A stretch of DNA of 64,000 nt from 2-02-FULL-55-14 sp964473365 (GTDB lineage: Bacteria > Bacteroidota > Ignavibacteria > UBA10030), in assembly GCA_964473365.1 (NCBI GenBank), contig CAYYOV010000006.1, forward strand, positions 31,763 through 95,762, given 5' to 3'. Positions 25,595 through 33,945 of this stretch are shown here, in pieces (position 1 is the first letter of the stretch; every line of letters starts with the position of its first letter). The position numbers and the translations under genes are program-made. The notes beneath the pieces were generated by a model. That model had not been told where the DNA came from, did not search any database, and saw only the letters and a program-made list of their open reading frames with translations.

Positions 25595-26542
25595 ATGCGT
25601 CTCTGTCTATTCGGTCTCTCTGTCCTCCTGTGGGCGACGCCCTCGGCCTCAGCCCAGAGCACCTACCAATTCCTCCGGAATGACGTCCCGGCCCGCGTGG
25701 CCGCGCTCGGAGGCGCGTTTCTATCCATGCAGGACGACCCCAACTTGCTGTTCGTCAACCCTGCAGGGCTTGGCACGATCACGTCGAGACAGATCTCCAT
25801 CGGATACTTGGACCATCTGCTCGACATCAACGCAGGGTCCGTGGCATTTGCGACTGAGTGGGAGGGGATCGGACCGGTCGCCATCGGAGCGCAGTTCTAC
25901 CACTATGGCACGTTCGACCAGACCGACGCCCTCCTGAACACTACCGGGACTTTCTCAGCGGTCGATCTCGCCCTGAGCGCCGGGATCGCACACGCCATCT
26001 CTCCGACCTTCTTTGTGGGAGGCGCCGTCACGTTCATTCGTGCCTCGATCGCCGACTATCAGTCCACCGGCCTCGCCCTGGATGCCGGCGTGCTCTATAC
26101 AATTCCGGAAGAACGCCTGGCATTTGGTGCATCGATTCTGCATGCAGGCTCACAGCTGTCGACGTTCAACGGCGTGAAAGAGAACCTCCCGCTCGACGTC
26201 CGGATCGGGATCTCCAAGAGGCCTGAGCATTTGCCGGTCACGCTCAACTTCAATATCCAACGATTGCAGGAATCCGCCGGGTCATTCGGTGAACGATTTC
26301 AGCGATTCTCGGCGGGAGCAGAATTCGACCTCTCTCCTTCACTGCGCCTGCGCCTGGGCTACAACAATCAGCTTCGCAAAGACCTCCGATTAGGCACTGC
26401 GGCGGGCCTTGCCGGTTTCTCGGGCGGCTTGGGGGTGACGGTGGCCGGATACCTCGTCGACTACGCGTTCAACTCCTACGGCAGCATTGGCGGACTCCAT
26501 CGTATTGCCGTTGCACTGAACCTCCCTGCCAACGCTCCCTGA
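25595..26542 (+). CDS. porQ: PorQ-like outer-membrane beta-barrel protein
   Basis: The 315-residue protein has a signal peptide (LCLFGLSVLLWATPSASAQS) and then YQFLRNDVPARVAALGGAF, DDPNLLFVNPAGLG and YLDHLLDINAGSVAFA. These match the PorQ branch of the PorV/PorQ family of the type IX secretion system. The rest is predicted beta-barrel. In Bacteroidota PorQ binds PorZ during delivery of secreted proteins to the surface. No other type IX gene is in this window, so the link to that system is by family only. Confidence 0.75.
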   Translation: MRLCLFGLSVLLWATPSASAQSTYQFLRNDVPARVAALGGAFLSMQDDPNLLFVNPAGLGTITSRQISIGYLDHLLDINAGSVAFATEWEGIGPVAIGAQFYHYGTFDQTDALLNTTGTFSAVDLALSAGIAHAISPTFFVGGAVTFIRASIADYQSTGLALDAGVLYTIPEERLAFGASILHAGSQLSTFNGVKENLPLDVRIGISKRPEHLPVTLNFNIQRLQESAGSFGERFQRFSAGAEFDLSPSLRLRLGYNNQLRKDLRLGTAAGLAGFSGGLGVTVAGYLVDYAFNSYGSIGGLHRIAVALNLPANAP

Positions 26543-27285
26543 GCAACCGGACGGTATCGACCGGGACCGCTCGATCGAGATCATCTCGTATCTGCCGCTG
26601 CTCGGGATCGCCCTGCCGGCGTCCACCCTTTCGAGCATCGCAGGCTTTGGCGGTTCTCTCCTCGTCCTCCCGATCCTGGGATACCGCTGGCCCGCTCGGA
26701 GCCATCCCCCCTTCACCATTGCTGGCCAGATGAGCAACGCTGCCCGGGCGGCGCTCGGCCAGGAAGCGATCGCATGGCGGGTGGTCTTCAGTTCTCTGGC
26801 GGGTGCAATTCCTGGGGCCGTCCTCGGATCCGTCGTCTTCGTTTCCATCCCCCCTGTCTGGGCGCAGCGATCGCTGGCTGTCTTCATCATTGCCATGATG
26901 TTCATACATCGCCGCTCCAGCTGACAGGCATGCTCATTCGCGCTAGCGCTGTTGCGGGCGGAGTGTCGGCGTTCTTCTCCGGCGTCTTCGGGTTTTCGGG
27001 ACCGATCTCGGCTGCGATCTTCTTCGCCCGGGGTCTTGCACCAGCTCGTACATCGCTTCCGAAGCCACGGCCGCCGTGGCGGTCCATGCCGTCGTGGTCT
27101 TCACGTACGGCCGGCTCGACGCTCTGACGACCGAAACGCTTTGGCTTGGACTCGTAGTCAGGGGAGCGATGACCGTTGGCGCTTGGCTGGGAAGGAAGTG
27201 GATCGACCACATCCCTCCCGACCGGTATCGCTGGTACGTCCGAGCGCTGTTTGTCGTGACGGCGGCGAGCCTGCTCGTCGCGTAG
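26541..27285 (+). pseudogene. TauE/SafE-family membrane transporter, frameshifted remnant
   Basis: Three frames together give one TauE/SafE-like anion permease. The first frame runs to a stop at 26922-26924 and encodes IAGFGGSLLVLPILG and LAGAIPGAVLGSVVF. The next, one base back, runs to about 27040 with GGVSAFFSGVFGFSGPISAA. The last runs to TAG at 27283-27285 with YIASEATAAVAVHAVVVFTY. Two single-base losses explain the shifts. The first frame has no ATG, GTG or TTG before 26730, well inside the domain. It is either decayed or contains assembly errors. The family exports sulfite, taurine-derived or similar anions. Confidence 0.65.
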
Positions 27286-27291
27286 CGTCCG

Positions 27292-28050
27292 TCAGCCGCC
27301 GATGAGGCTGGCGAGGAGCTTCTCGCTGACGTAGAAGAGCCCGATCCCGACGAATACCATGAGCGGCGGCACACGCTCTTCGCAGGAATTCAGCTCAGGG
27401 ATGAGGTCGGTCGCTCCGACATAGAGCACCGTACCGGCGGAAAAGGCCAGGATGCGGGCCACCCAGACTCCGTCGATGGCGGGCAGGAGCAGGAGTGACG
27501 CCGCCCCCAAAACGGTCGCCATCCCGATGCCCAAGGCGGCCTGGACAACTGCCCGTTTGGAAAACCCGGCAGACAACATGATGGACCCGATGGTCAGCCC
27601 TTCGGGGAACTTGTGAAGAAGCACTGCGAAGAACACAAGGAAGCCGAGGAACAGATCGAATTGCACGCTCACGGAGATGGAGAGTCCGTCGAAGAACGCA
27701 TGGATGAACAACCCGCTAAAGGCAGAGAGGCCCGCCATCCTGGAAGCCATCGCTTCCTTGTGCGTCTCTTCTCCAAAGTGGAGGTGGCCGACGACGGCGT
27801 GTTCGAAGAAATGCAGCGTGCCGAATCCGGCCAGCATGGCCAAGGACGCCTCGGCCCCGATCACGGCCCAGCTGTCCGGAAGGATCTTGAGGAAGATCAG
27901 TCCCAGGATAAAACCAGCGCCCAATGCGAGCATCGTCAGCTGGGCGCGGCGCGGCCAAACGCCGCGCGACACGAGCAGGAGACCGCCCAGCACTTCTGCC
28001 GCGGCGGCAGTAAGGCCTAGCAATAGAGCGATGGGGATGGTGGAGGACAT
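27292..28050 (-). CDS. ZIP-family metal transporter
   Basis: The 252-residue membrane protein has about eight membrane segments and the ZIP metal-binding helices: HAFFDGLSISV and LLHKFPEGLTIGS carry the conserved His, Asp and Glu residues. A His-rich loop (HFFEHAVVGHLHFGEETH) lies between segments 3 and 4, as is usual for ZIP proteins. It probably imports Zn2+ or another divalent cation across the inner membrane. It follows the TPR gene by 21 bases and ends six bases from the TauE/SafE remnant. Confidence 0.87.
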   Translation of the reverse strand: MSSTIPIALLLGLTAAAAEVLGGLLLVSRGVWPRRAQLTMLALGAGFILGLIFLKILPDSWAVIGAEASLAMLAGFGTLHFFEHAVVGHLHFGEETHKEAMASRMAGLSAFSGLFIHAFFDGLSISVSVQFDLFLGFLVFFAVLLHKFPEGLTIGSIMLSAGFSKRAVVQAALGIGMATVLGAASLLLLPAIDGVWVARILAFSAGTVLYVGATDLIPELNSCEERVPPLMVFVGIGLFYVSEKLLASLIGG

Positions 28051-28071
28051 CGGAGCTCGCGCGGTAGTGTG

Positions 28072-29235
28072 TCAGGGAGTGCCATATGGCTTCTTCACGT
28101 AGTTCTCGGCCGTCGCATGCGCACCTTCATAGTCCTTCATGCTCAGGACCTTCCGATACTGCTGCAACGCCACAGCCCGCTTCCCCTGGAGATCGTAAAT
28201 CATCCCGATCTGCAGGTTTGTCATCACCATGAATCCTGAAGGGCCCTCTCGGTCGAGGGTACGCGACATTTCGTCGCAGCGGTAGAAATGCTTCAGCGCC
28301 CCGACATAGTTGCCCGCAATGAACTCCCGCCGGCCAAGGTAGTAGGCAGACTCTCGTCCGTCGTACGCGTCATAGCCGCGTTGCCCTGTGCTGTACCTGC
28401 GGTCGACCTCTTCAAACACCTCGTTGGCAGCTGCAAGCCGACCGTTCGCCACATAACAGCGACCTACGTAGCGATGGAACAGCGGATTCTGCGGGTACGC
28501 TGTGTGAAGTTCCTGCGCCAGCGCCAGGGCCCTGCCAAAGTCCTTTTCGAACATATACATGTTCTGCATGAGAAAGTACTTCGCCTCGGTCTTGGCGTAG
28601 ACCGCGCGCTGTGACGCTTCTTCGAGCTGCCGCAGTCCCTGGGCACGGTCGCCGCTCGGGAAGAAGATCATGAGCGGCTTCACGATCGGATATCGGTCGG
28701 GGATGACCTCGGCGTAGTAGTTGTAGATGCCGATCCCCAAAAGCACGTCGGCATTCTTCGGGTCGAGCGCGTAGGCCTTTCGCACCAGCGGGAGGGCGAT
28801 CACACCGTCGTTCGCGGCACCAACCCACTTGCCTCGATTCGCTCGCAGTCGGCCGCGAAATCCGACAGCCCCTCCCTTGAAGAACAAGGCCGCAACGTCC
28901 TTGTCGTCCTTTTTCAAACGCCGGTCGCACAGGTCAATGACCTTGTCAAGCAGATCGTAGAACCGGTCGTCGTCGCGCGTTGACGAAAAATTGCTGAGGA
29001 TGCGCCACCATTGGACCATGGCCACGAAGAAATGGCCGGCAGGATGGTCAGGCCGCTGGCGAATGACTTCAGCAAGCTCCTGTTCCGCCTCTTCGAATTC
29101 GAGGTTGTAGATATGGTCGACGCTCCGCTGGATGCGTCGGTCGAGTTCCGGGTCCTGCGGCCATTGCGCGACAACCGGACAGCATACCAGCACCGCGATC
29201 AGCGCCACCTTCCACGCTCGTCCCCACCAGTGCAC
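28072..29235 (-). CDS. Exported TPR-repeat protein
   Basis: The 387-residue protein starts at a GTG at 29235 with an AAGGAG site seven bases upstream. The signal segment WKVALIAVLVCCPVVAQ follows directly, so the longer ATG reading that overlaps glyS is unlikely. The rest is helical repeat sequence of the TPR type (EFEEAEQELAEVIRQRPDHP, AYALDPKNADVLLGIGIYNY). Similar proteins are common in FCB genomes without assigned roles, and I cannot give a function. It is ten bases downstream of glyS. Confidence 0.7.
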   Translation of the reverse strand: MHWWGRAWKVALIAVLVCCPVVAQWPQDPELDRRIQRSVDHIYNLEFEEAEQELAEVIRQRPDHPAGHFFVAMVQWWRILSNFSSTRDDDRFYDLLDKVIDLCDRRLKKDDKDVAALFFKGGAVGFRGRLRANRGKWVGAANDGVIALPLVRKAYALDPKNADVLLGIGIYNYYAEVIPDRYPIVKPLMIFFPSGDRAQGLRQLEEASQRAVYAKTEAKYFLMQNMYMFEKDFGRALALAQELHTAYPQNPLFHRYVGRCYVANGRLAAANEVFEEVDRRYSTGQRGYDAYDGRESAYYLGRREFIAGNYVGALKHFYRCDEMSRTLDREGPSGFMVMTNLQIGMIYDLQGKRAVALQQYRKVLSMKDYEGAHATAENYVKKPYGTP

Positions 29236-29245
29236 GAGACTCTCC

Positions 29246-30727
29246 TTAGGCCAACGCACGGAGCAGATAGTCCTTGACCCGGTCGGCAGCAACGCGTTCC
29301 TGCGACATCGAATCGCGCTGGCGCACAGTCACCGATTGATCCTGCAAGGTCTGCGAGTCGACCGTGATGCAGAACGGCGTGCCCACTTCGTCCTGCCGCC
29401 GATAACGGCGTCCGACCGCCCCGCTCTCGTCGTAGAAGACGCGGAAGCTTGATCGGAGGTCGGCCTCGATCTTGCGGGCCAGCTCGGGCATTCCGTCGCG
29501 ATTGACAAGGGGAAAGACAGCCGCCTTGACAGGCGCCAATTTCGGATGGAGCCGGAGGACGGTGCGAACCTCTGTCCCGCCTTCTGCCGTCGGCGCCTCC
29601 TCTTCGTGGTAGGCATCGACGAGGAACGCCATGAACGACCTGCTCGCGCCGACCGACGTCTCGATGACATAGGGCGTGAATCGTTCCTTCGTCTCTTCGT
29701 CGAAGTACTTCATGTTCTTGCCGGAGAACTGCTCATGCCGCCCCAGGTCGTAGTCCGTTCGATTGTGAACGCCCTCCACCTCTCCCCAGCCGAAGGGGAA
29801 CTCGTACTCGACGTCGTACGCATCCTTGGCATAGTGCGCCAGCTTATCGGGCGGATGTTGATGCCAGCGTATCTTCTCGGGACGCATGCCAAGCTCATGG
29901 AACCACTTCAGTCGTTCGCCGCGCCAGTATTCGAACCATTCGTCATCGGTCCCGGGCTTGACGAAGAATTGCATCTCCATCTGTTCAAATTCGCGCGTCC
30001 GGAACAGGAAATTCTTCGTATTGATCTCATTCCGAAACGCCTTGCCGATCTGTGCGATCCCGAACGGAAGTTTCTGTCGCGAGGCGCTCTGGACGTTCAG
30101 AAAATTGACGAAGATCCCCTGCGCCGTTTCCGGGCGCAGGAACACGACGGCTGAGGCATCTTCGACGGGCCCGACGAACGTCTTGAACATCAGATTGAAC
30201 TTGCGGGCTTCGGTGAACGTCCCCTTGTTGCCGCAGGCGGGACAGCTCAACGCAGCAATGACGCGAGCCAGGCCCGGTTCGGTCGCCGTGAGTACTTCGA
30301 ACGCAGTCTCGATCTTGGCGTCGGGTTGTTGGCCATCGTACGTCCCGGGTTCGAGTTCCCGGAGCACATCCTTCTTTTTCTTGACCGAGAGCTCGTCAAC
30401 GAGCACATCGGTTCGGTAGCGCGCTTTACACTGCCGGCAGTCGACCATCGGGTCGGTGAAATTCTCCACATGGCCTGATGCCTCCCACACGCGCGGGTGC
30501 ATCAGGATCGACGCATCGATCCCCTCGACGTTCTCACGGTAGGTCATATTGCGCCACCACGCCGCTTTGAGGTTGGTCAACATCTCAACCCCCAACGGGC
30601 CGTAGTCCCAGCAACCGTTCAAGCCGCCGTAGATCTCGCTGGATTGAAAGACGAAGCCGCGACGTTTTGCCAGGGAGACGATCTTCTCCATGGTCTTCAC
30701 GCCGTCGGAAGGCTTTTGAGCAGCCAT
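29246..30727 (-). CDS. glyQS: Glycyl-tRNA synthetase, dimeric type
   Basis: The 493-residue class II enzyme charges tRNA-Gly. It contains DYGPLGVEMLTNLKAAWW, the motif 2 region FLRPETAQGIFVNF with AFRNEIN, and the C-terminal anticodon-binding domain (LAPVKAAVFPLVNRDG, GTPFCITVDSQTLQ). The single-chain form and length match the alpha2 type rather than the bacterial GlyQ/GlyS pair. No clear Shine-Dalgarno sequence precedes the ATG at 30727. Confidence 0.95.
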   Translation of the reverse strand: MAAQKPSDGVKTMEKIVSLAKRRGFVFQSSEIYGGLNGCWDYGPLGVEMLTNLKAAWWRNMTYRENVEGIDASILMHPRVWEASGHVENFTDPMVDCRQCKARYRTDVLVDELSVKKKKDVLRELEPGTYDGQQPDAKIETAFEVLTATEPGLARVIAALSCPACGNKGTFTEARKFNLMFKTFVGPVEDASAVVFLRPETAQGIFVNFLNVQSASRQKLPFGIAQIGKAFRNEINTKNFLFRTREFEQMEMQFFVKPGTDDEWFEYWRGERLKWFHELGMRPEKIRWHQHPPDKLAHYAKDAYDVEYEFPFGWGEVEGVHNRTDYDLGRHEQFSGKNMKYFDEETKERFTPYVIETSVGASRSFMAFLVDAYHEEEAPTAEGGTEVRTVLRLHPKLAPVKAAVFPLVNRDGMPELARKIEADLRSSFRVFYDESGAVGRRYRRQDEVGTPFCITVDSQTLQDQSVTVRQRDSMSQERVAADRVKDYLLRALA

Positions 30728-30801
30728 AATTCAATGAGAAGTGATAGGTCTTAGGATGGATCTGATGCGGACGATCCCGGCGTGCGCGCCGAGGACGAAC
30801 G

Positions 30802-31584
30802 CTACTGACCGGTGAACTTGGGTTTGCGCTTTTCGAGGAACGCCCGGACACCCTCCGAGAAATCGTCCGTACCGCAGGCGGTTCCGAAGAGTCCGGCTTC
30901 CATCTCCAGACCTTCATCGAGCGGCATTTCCTGGGACGCATGGACCGCCTGGATCGCCAATCGGACGGCCGCCTGCCCCTTTCCCGCGATCTTCGAGGCC
31001 AACGCTCGACATGCCGGGAGCAACTCCGCGGGAGGAACGACGCGATTCACGAGACCGATGCGGAGCGCCTCGTGCGCGTCGATCGGTTCGCCGGAGAGGA
31101 TCATCTCCATGGCGCGTCCCTCGCCGACAAGCCGAGGAAGACGTTGCGTCCCGCCGTAGCCGGGGATCACCCCGAGGTTCACTTCGGGTTGACCAAATTT
31201 CGCGTTCTCCGACGCGATCCGAATATGACACGCCAGGGCCAACTCGCATCCTCCGCCGAGCGCGTAGCCGTTCACAGCGGCGATGACCGGCTTGCCCACA
31301 CCTTCGATCCGGGAAAAGACCGACTGCCCCGCAGCGGCAAACGGCCGACCGGAGCTGGCGTTGAGCGATGTCAGTTCGCCGATATCGGTACCGGCCACAA
31401 ATGCCTTCTCGCCCGCGCCGGTCAGGACCACCACATCGATGGCCGTGTCCGTCGTGATCGATTCGAACAAGTCCTTCAGTTCCGCTTTGGCTTGCGCATT
31501 CAACGCATTCAACTTGTCGGGACGATTGATCGTGACCGTGCAGATGCGATCGGCCACATCGACGAGCAGCGTTTGGTAGGCCAT
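30802..31584 (-). CDS. Enoyl-CoA hydratase/isomerase family protein (crotonase)
   Basis: The 260-residue protein is a crotonase-fold enzyme. It has TINRPDKLNALNAQ, the oxyanion-hole region VAGTDIGELT, and AVNGYALGGGCELALACHIR with NLGVIPGYGGTQRLPRLVGE. Glu residues at both catalytic positions (CELALA and GVIPGYGGTQ contexts) are compatible with hydratase activity on short-chain enoyl-CoA. The exact substrate is not readable. I took the ATG at 31584, with AAGG upstream, since the family begins here. Confidence 0.87.
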   Translation of the reverse strand: MAYQTLLVDVADRICTVTINRPDKLNALNAQAKAELKDLFESITTDTAIDVVVLTGAGEKAFVAGTDIGELTSLNASSGRPFAAAGQSVFSRIEGVGKPVIAAVNGYALGGGCELALACHIRIASENAKFGQPEVNLGVIPGYGGTQRLPRLVGEGRAMEMILSGEPIDAHEALRIGLVNRVVPPAELLPACRALASKIAGKGQAAVRLAIQAVHASQEMPLDEGLEMEAGLFGTACGTDDFSEGVRAFLEKRKPKFTGQ

Positions 31585-31604
31585 GGGGGGATACCTTGGT
31601 AAGG

Positions 31605-32432
31605 TCAACGTGAACGACGACGGGCCTTCTGTACGAGCGCGTCGAACAGCGGAACCCACGTTGGTTTCAGTCGAAGCAACGCCGCACGATGCCTCTGCAG
31701 CATGGCCCGGTCACCGCGCACCGCCGGCCCCGTCAGGGCCTTGCGCGGACCGAGTTCGTAGGCATATCCGAGGCTTTCCAGGATCAACGGCATGAACGGG
31801 GCCAACCCTCCCGGGATCCGCGCTGCGCGGCCCAATTCTTCCGCCAGCTGCCAAAGCAGGACCGGATAGTTCGCAGCGAACGTGCAAGCAAGATGGTACG
31901 TAATTTTCGCGTCTTTCGGAACCTGGAGCGGACGACCTCGCCATCGACGGACGAGACGATGGGCCCACGTCCGAGAGGGAGATGGCGCCTCGACACCCCA
32001 TGCGATATTCTGTAGAAGTGTCTCATCAGAGAATCGTTGAGCCTCTCGAGGGAAGGTCTGGATCGGGTGGACCGAGGCAACGCGGTGTCCTCTCGTCCGC
32101 AGCGGCGCAAGTTCGTCACTCGTGAGCGCACCGGATGTATGAACGAACCCCGTGCGGCGATGCCACGCCACGCTGGCTGCCAGCGACGTGGCGACGCGCC
32201 GGATCTCCCCGTCGGGCACGGCGATCACCACGACATCCACGTCGGGTGGAATGCTGGCGACGCTCGTCCCGAACACACGACACGCAACCCGCCGTGCCAA
32301 CACGTGACTCGATGAACGATGTTTCGAGACGACGGCAGCGACGGAGAACCCGTTCCGCTGGGCATGGATCGCCACCGCCGTGCCGACCGGTCCCGCGCCG
32401 ATCAGCGCGATGGTGGGTTGACGTGAAGACAT
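31605..32432 (-). CDS. Rossmann-fold plus DUF2520 oxidoreductase-like protein
   Basis: The 275-residue protein has an N-terminal NAD(P)-binding motif (IALIGAGPVGTAVAIHAQ) and a C-terminal helical DUF2520 domain (about 135 to 270, with AKITYHLACTFAANYPVLL). The arrangement resembles pyrroline-5-carboxylate reductase and ketopantoate reductase, but the substrate of this family is not established. It is two bases downstream of the MEMO1 gene and 20 upstream of the crotonase. Confidence 0.78.
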   Translation of the reverse strand: MSSRQPTIALIGAGPVGTAVAIHAQRNGFSVAAVVSKHRSSSHVLARRVACRVFGTSVASIPPDVDVVVIAVPDGEIRRVATSLAASVAWHRRTGFVHTSGALTSDELAPLRTRGHRVASVHPIQTFPREAQRFSDETLLQNIAWGVEAPSPSRTWAHRLVRRWRGRPLQVPKDAKITYHLACTFAANYPVLLWQLAEELGRAARIPGGLAPFMPLILESLGYAYELGPRKALTGPAVRGDRAMLQRHRAALLRLKPTWVPLFDALVQKARRRSR

Positions 32433-32434
32433 TG

Positions 32435-33274
32435 TCAGTTCGCAGAGAAGATGGCTGAGAGGTAGCCGACGACGCCCGAGTGATCACCCGTCACGTCGCC
32501 GGAATTGCAGATGTGGAGGATTGTCGCCGTCGTTGCGCCAAGCGATCGTGCGGCAGACATCACCGTCACCACGGGTCCCCCACCGCACGCTTCCACCCGG
32601 TCCTGCTGGAGGTCGTCCTGCAGGCGCTCCGGCTGGAACGTTCGGATGTGGCTGGCAACGATGCGGTCGAGCCTGACCGCCTCCGCATAGGGATGATAAT
32701 GAGAAAGGTCCGATGAAGCGATGAGCACGACCGACCGACGGAGCAGCCCGGTCGCAAGGGCTGCGACCAGCTCCTGACAGGAGCGGGCACTCTGCTCTCC
32801 CATCGTGATAGCGACCATTCGGGCCTGCGGTCGGACGACCTGCAGGAACGGAAGCTGCACTTCGATGGCGTGTTCCTGTCGGTGCCCGACCGAAGAAGCG
32901 AAGATCGAGCCACCATGCGCGACCAGCGCGGTCGAAAGTTCGGCATCGATCTCCACCTCACCCAGGGGTGTGGAGAACGCTCTTCCGGCGAAGATGGATG
33001 AGCCCCGGAAGGATTCCCGGTGGCTGGGGCCCACGAACACGGCAGTCTCGAATTCCATCCCTCTCAGGACGTGGTACACACGAGCCGCCGTCGGGCCGGA
33101 GTATGGGTATCCCGCGTGCGGAACCACTGCACCGACGACGCGACCCGGAGCCGATCGCAGGTCACCTGCCGCCTCGTCGAGCATGGTGTCGATTTCGCGT
33201 CGCAATGTTCGCGAACCGCTTGGATAGAATGCGCCTGCGACGGCGGGTGGACGAGCAGCGGACGGGGCGTTCAC
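32435..33274 (-). CDS. MEMO1 family protein (AmmeMemoRadiSam system protein B)
   Basis: The 279-residue protein starts with a GTG at 33274 that overlaps the AMMECR1 stop as GTGA. The family resembles extradiol dioxygenases. Candidate metal ligands are the His in VVPHAGYPYSG, the His in VGPSHRESF and the Cys in EACGGGPVV. SSDLSHYHPY is also conserved. Bacterial MEMO1 homologues are often encoded with AMMECR1 and a radical SAM protein; function is unresolved. The radical SAM partner is not in this window. Confidence 0.87.
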   Translation of the reverse strand: MNAPSAARPPAVAGAFYPSGSRTLRREIDTMLDEAAGDLRSAPGRVVGAVVPHAGYPYSGPTAARVYHVLRGMEFETAVFVGPSHRESFRGSSIFAGRAFSTPLGEVEIDAELSTALVAHGGSIFASSVGHRQEHAIEVQLPFLQVVRPQARMVAITMGEQSARSCQELVAALATGLLRRSVVLIASSDLSHYHPYAEAVRLDRIVASHIRTFQPERLQDDLQQDRVEACGGGPVVTVMSAARSLGATTATILHICNSGDVTGDHSGVVGYLSAIFSAN

Positions 33275-33843
33275 GGATGGTCCATCCACGGATCGCCTTC
33301 GGAAAGGTGCTCGGTCTCGAACCGGTAGAGTTTGACGCCCGGACGACGCCATGCGTCTCGGCCCAACCCGGCTTTGCGACAGCAGCCGGAAAGGAAATCG
33401 TCTGCCGTCCATCCCTCCTCCCTCGCAACCTCGGGCAGCAGCAGACCGCGGCGCCATCCCGATTCCACAACGACCCCATGCTGACCGACCACAAGCTCCT
33501 CGACGCCCTTGATCGGCTCCAGGGGTGTCAGCACCGACACCTCGATCGTCATGCGGCCGATCTCGTCGGGAGTAACCGGATCGAAGCGGGGATCCTCGCT
33601 CGCCGCTTTGACCGCCAGTTCTCGGACGGCATCGACGATCGTTTCGAACGGTTGGATGTATCCGATGCAGCCCCGCAATTCTCCGTGGATCCGGAGAGTG
33701 ACGAACACGCCGCGCTTCTCGGTGATCAGCCGGCCACCCGTTGCGGGCATGGAAGCCGGCAGCCCGGCCCATTGCGCGATGGTCGCACGTGCCAACTGGA
33801 CCAGCGTCCGCTTTTCATCAGGAGTCAGCTTGACGCCGTTCAT
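33271..33843 (-). CDS. AMMECR1 domain protein (AmmeMemoRadiSam system protein A)
   Basis: The 190-residue protein carries the six-residue core LRGCIG of the AMMECR1 family at 56-61, with EDPRFDPVTPDEI and VLTPLEPI following as in family members. The biochemical role is unknown; it is repeatedly linked to MEMO1. The ATG at 33843 has no Shine-Dalgarno sequence, and a promoter-like -10 box ends six bases upstream, so the mRNA may be leaderless. It is the first gene of a seven-gene run reaching the ZIP transporter. Confidence 0.87.
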   Translation of the reverse strand: MNGVKLTPDEKRTLVQLARATIAQWAGLPASMPATGGRLITEKRGVFVTLRIHGELRGCIGYIQPFETIVDAVRELAVKAASEDPRFDPVTPDEIGRMTIEVSVLTPLEPIKGVEELVVGQHGVVVESGWRRGLLLPEVAREEGWTADDFLSGCCRKAGLGRDAWRRPGVKLYRFETEHLSEGDPWMDHP

Positions 33844-33849
33844 AGTGGA

Positions 33850-33878
33850 AAGGTACCGAGGCGCGGAGTGACATTCAA
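33850..33878 (-). promoter_or_regulatory. Promoter for the AMMECR1-MEMO1 operon, apparently leaderless
   Basis: On the minus strand, TTGAAT (33878-33873), 17 bases, then TACCTT (33855-33850). The box ends six bases before the ATG at 33843, so the first transcribed base would be at the start codon. It is divergent from the glmM promoter 15 bases away. Confidence 0.5.
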
Positions 33879-33893
33879 GGAATCGCCAGTTGG

Positions 33894-33922
33894 TTGATTC
33901 TCCTGCTCACCCTGGCTATATT
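33894..33922 (+). promoter_or_regulatory. Promoter for glmM
   Basis: TTGATT at 33894-33899, 17 bases, then TATATT at 33917-33922. Transcription would start near 33929, leaving just enough leader for the GAGGA ribosome-binding site at 33936-33940. Confidence 0.7.
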
Positions 33923-33945
33923 GCCGCAACTTTTTGAGGAACGCC

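Noticed and set aside
29236..29292. An earlier ATG for the TPR protein overlapping glyQS
   Set aside because: The GTG at 29235 has an AAGGAG site and is followed at once by the signal peptide; the longer form would bury the signal peptide.
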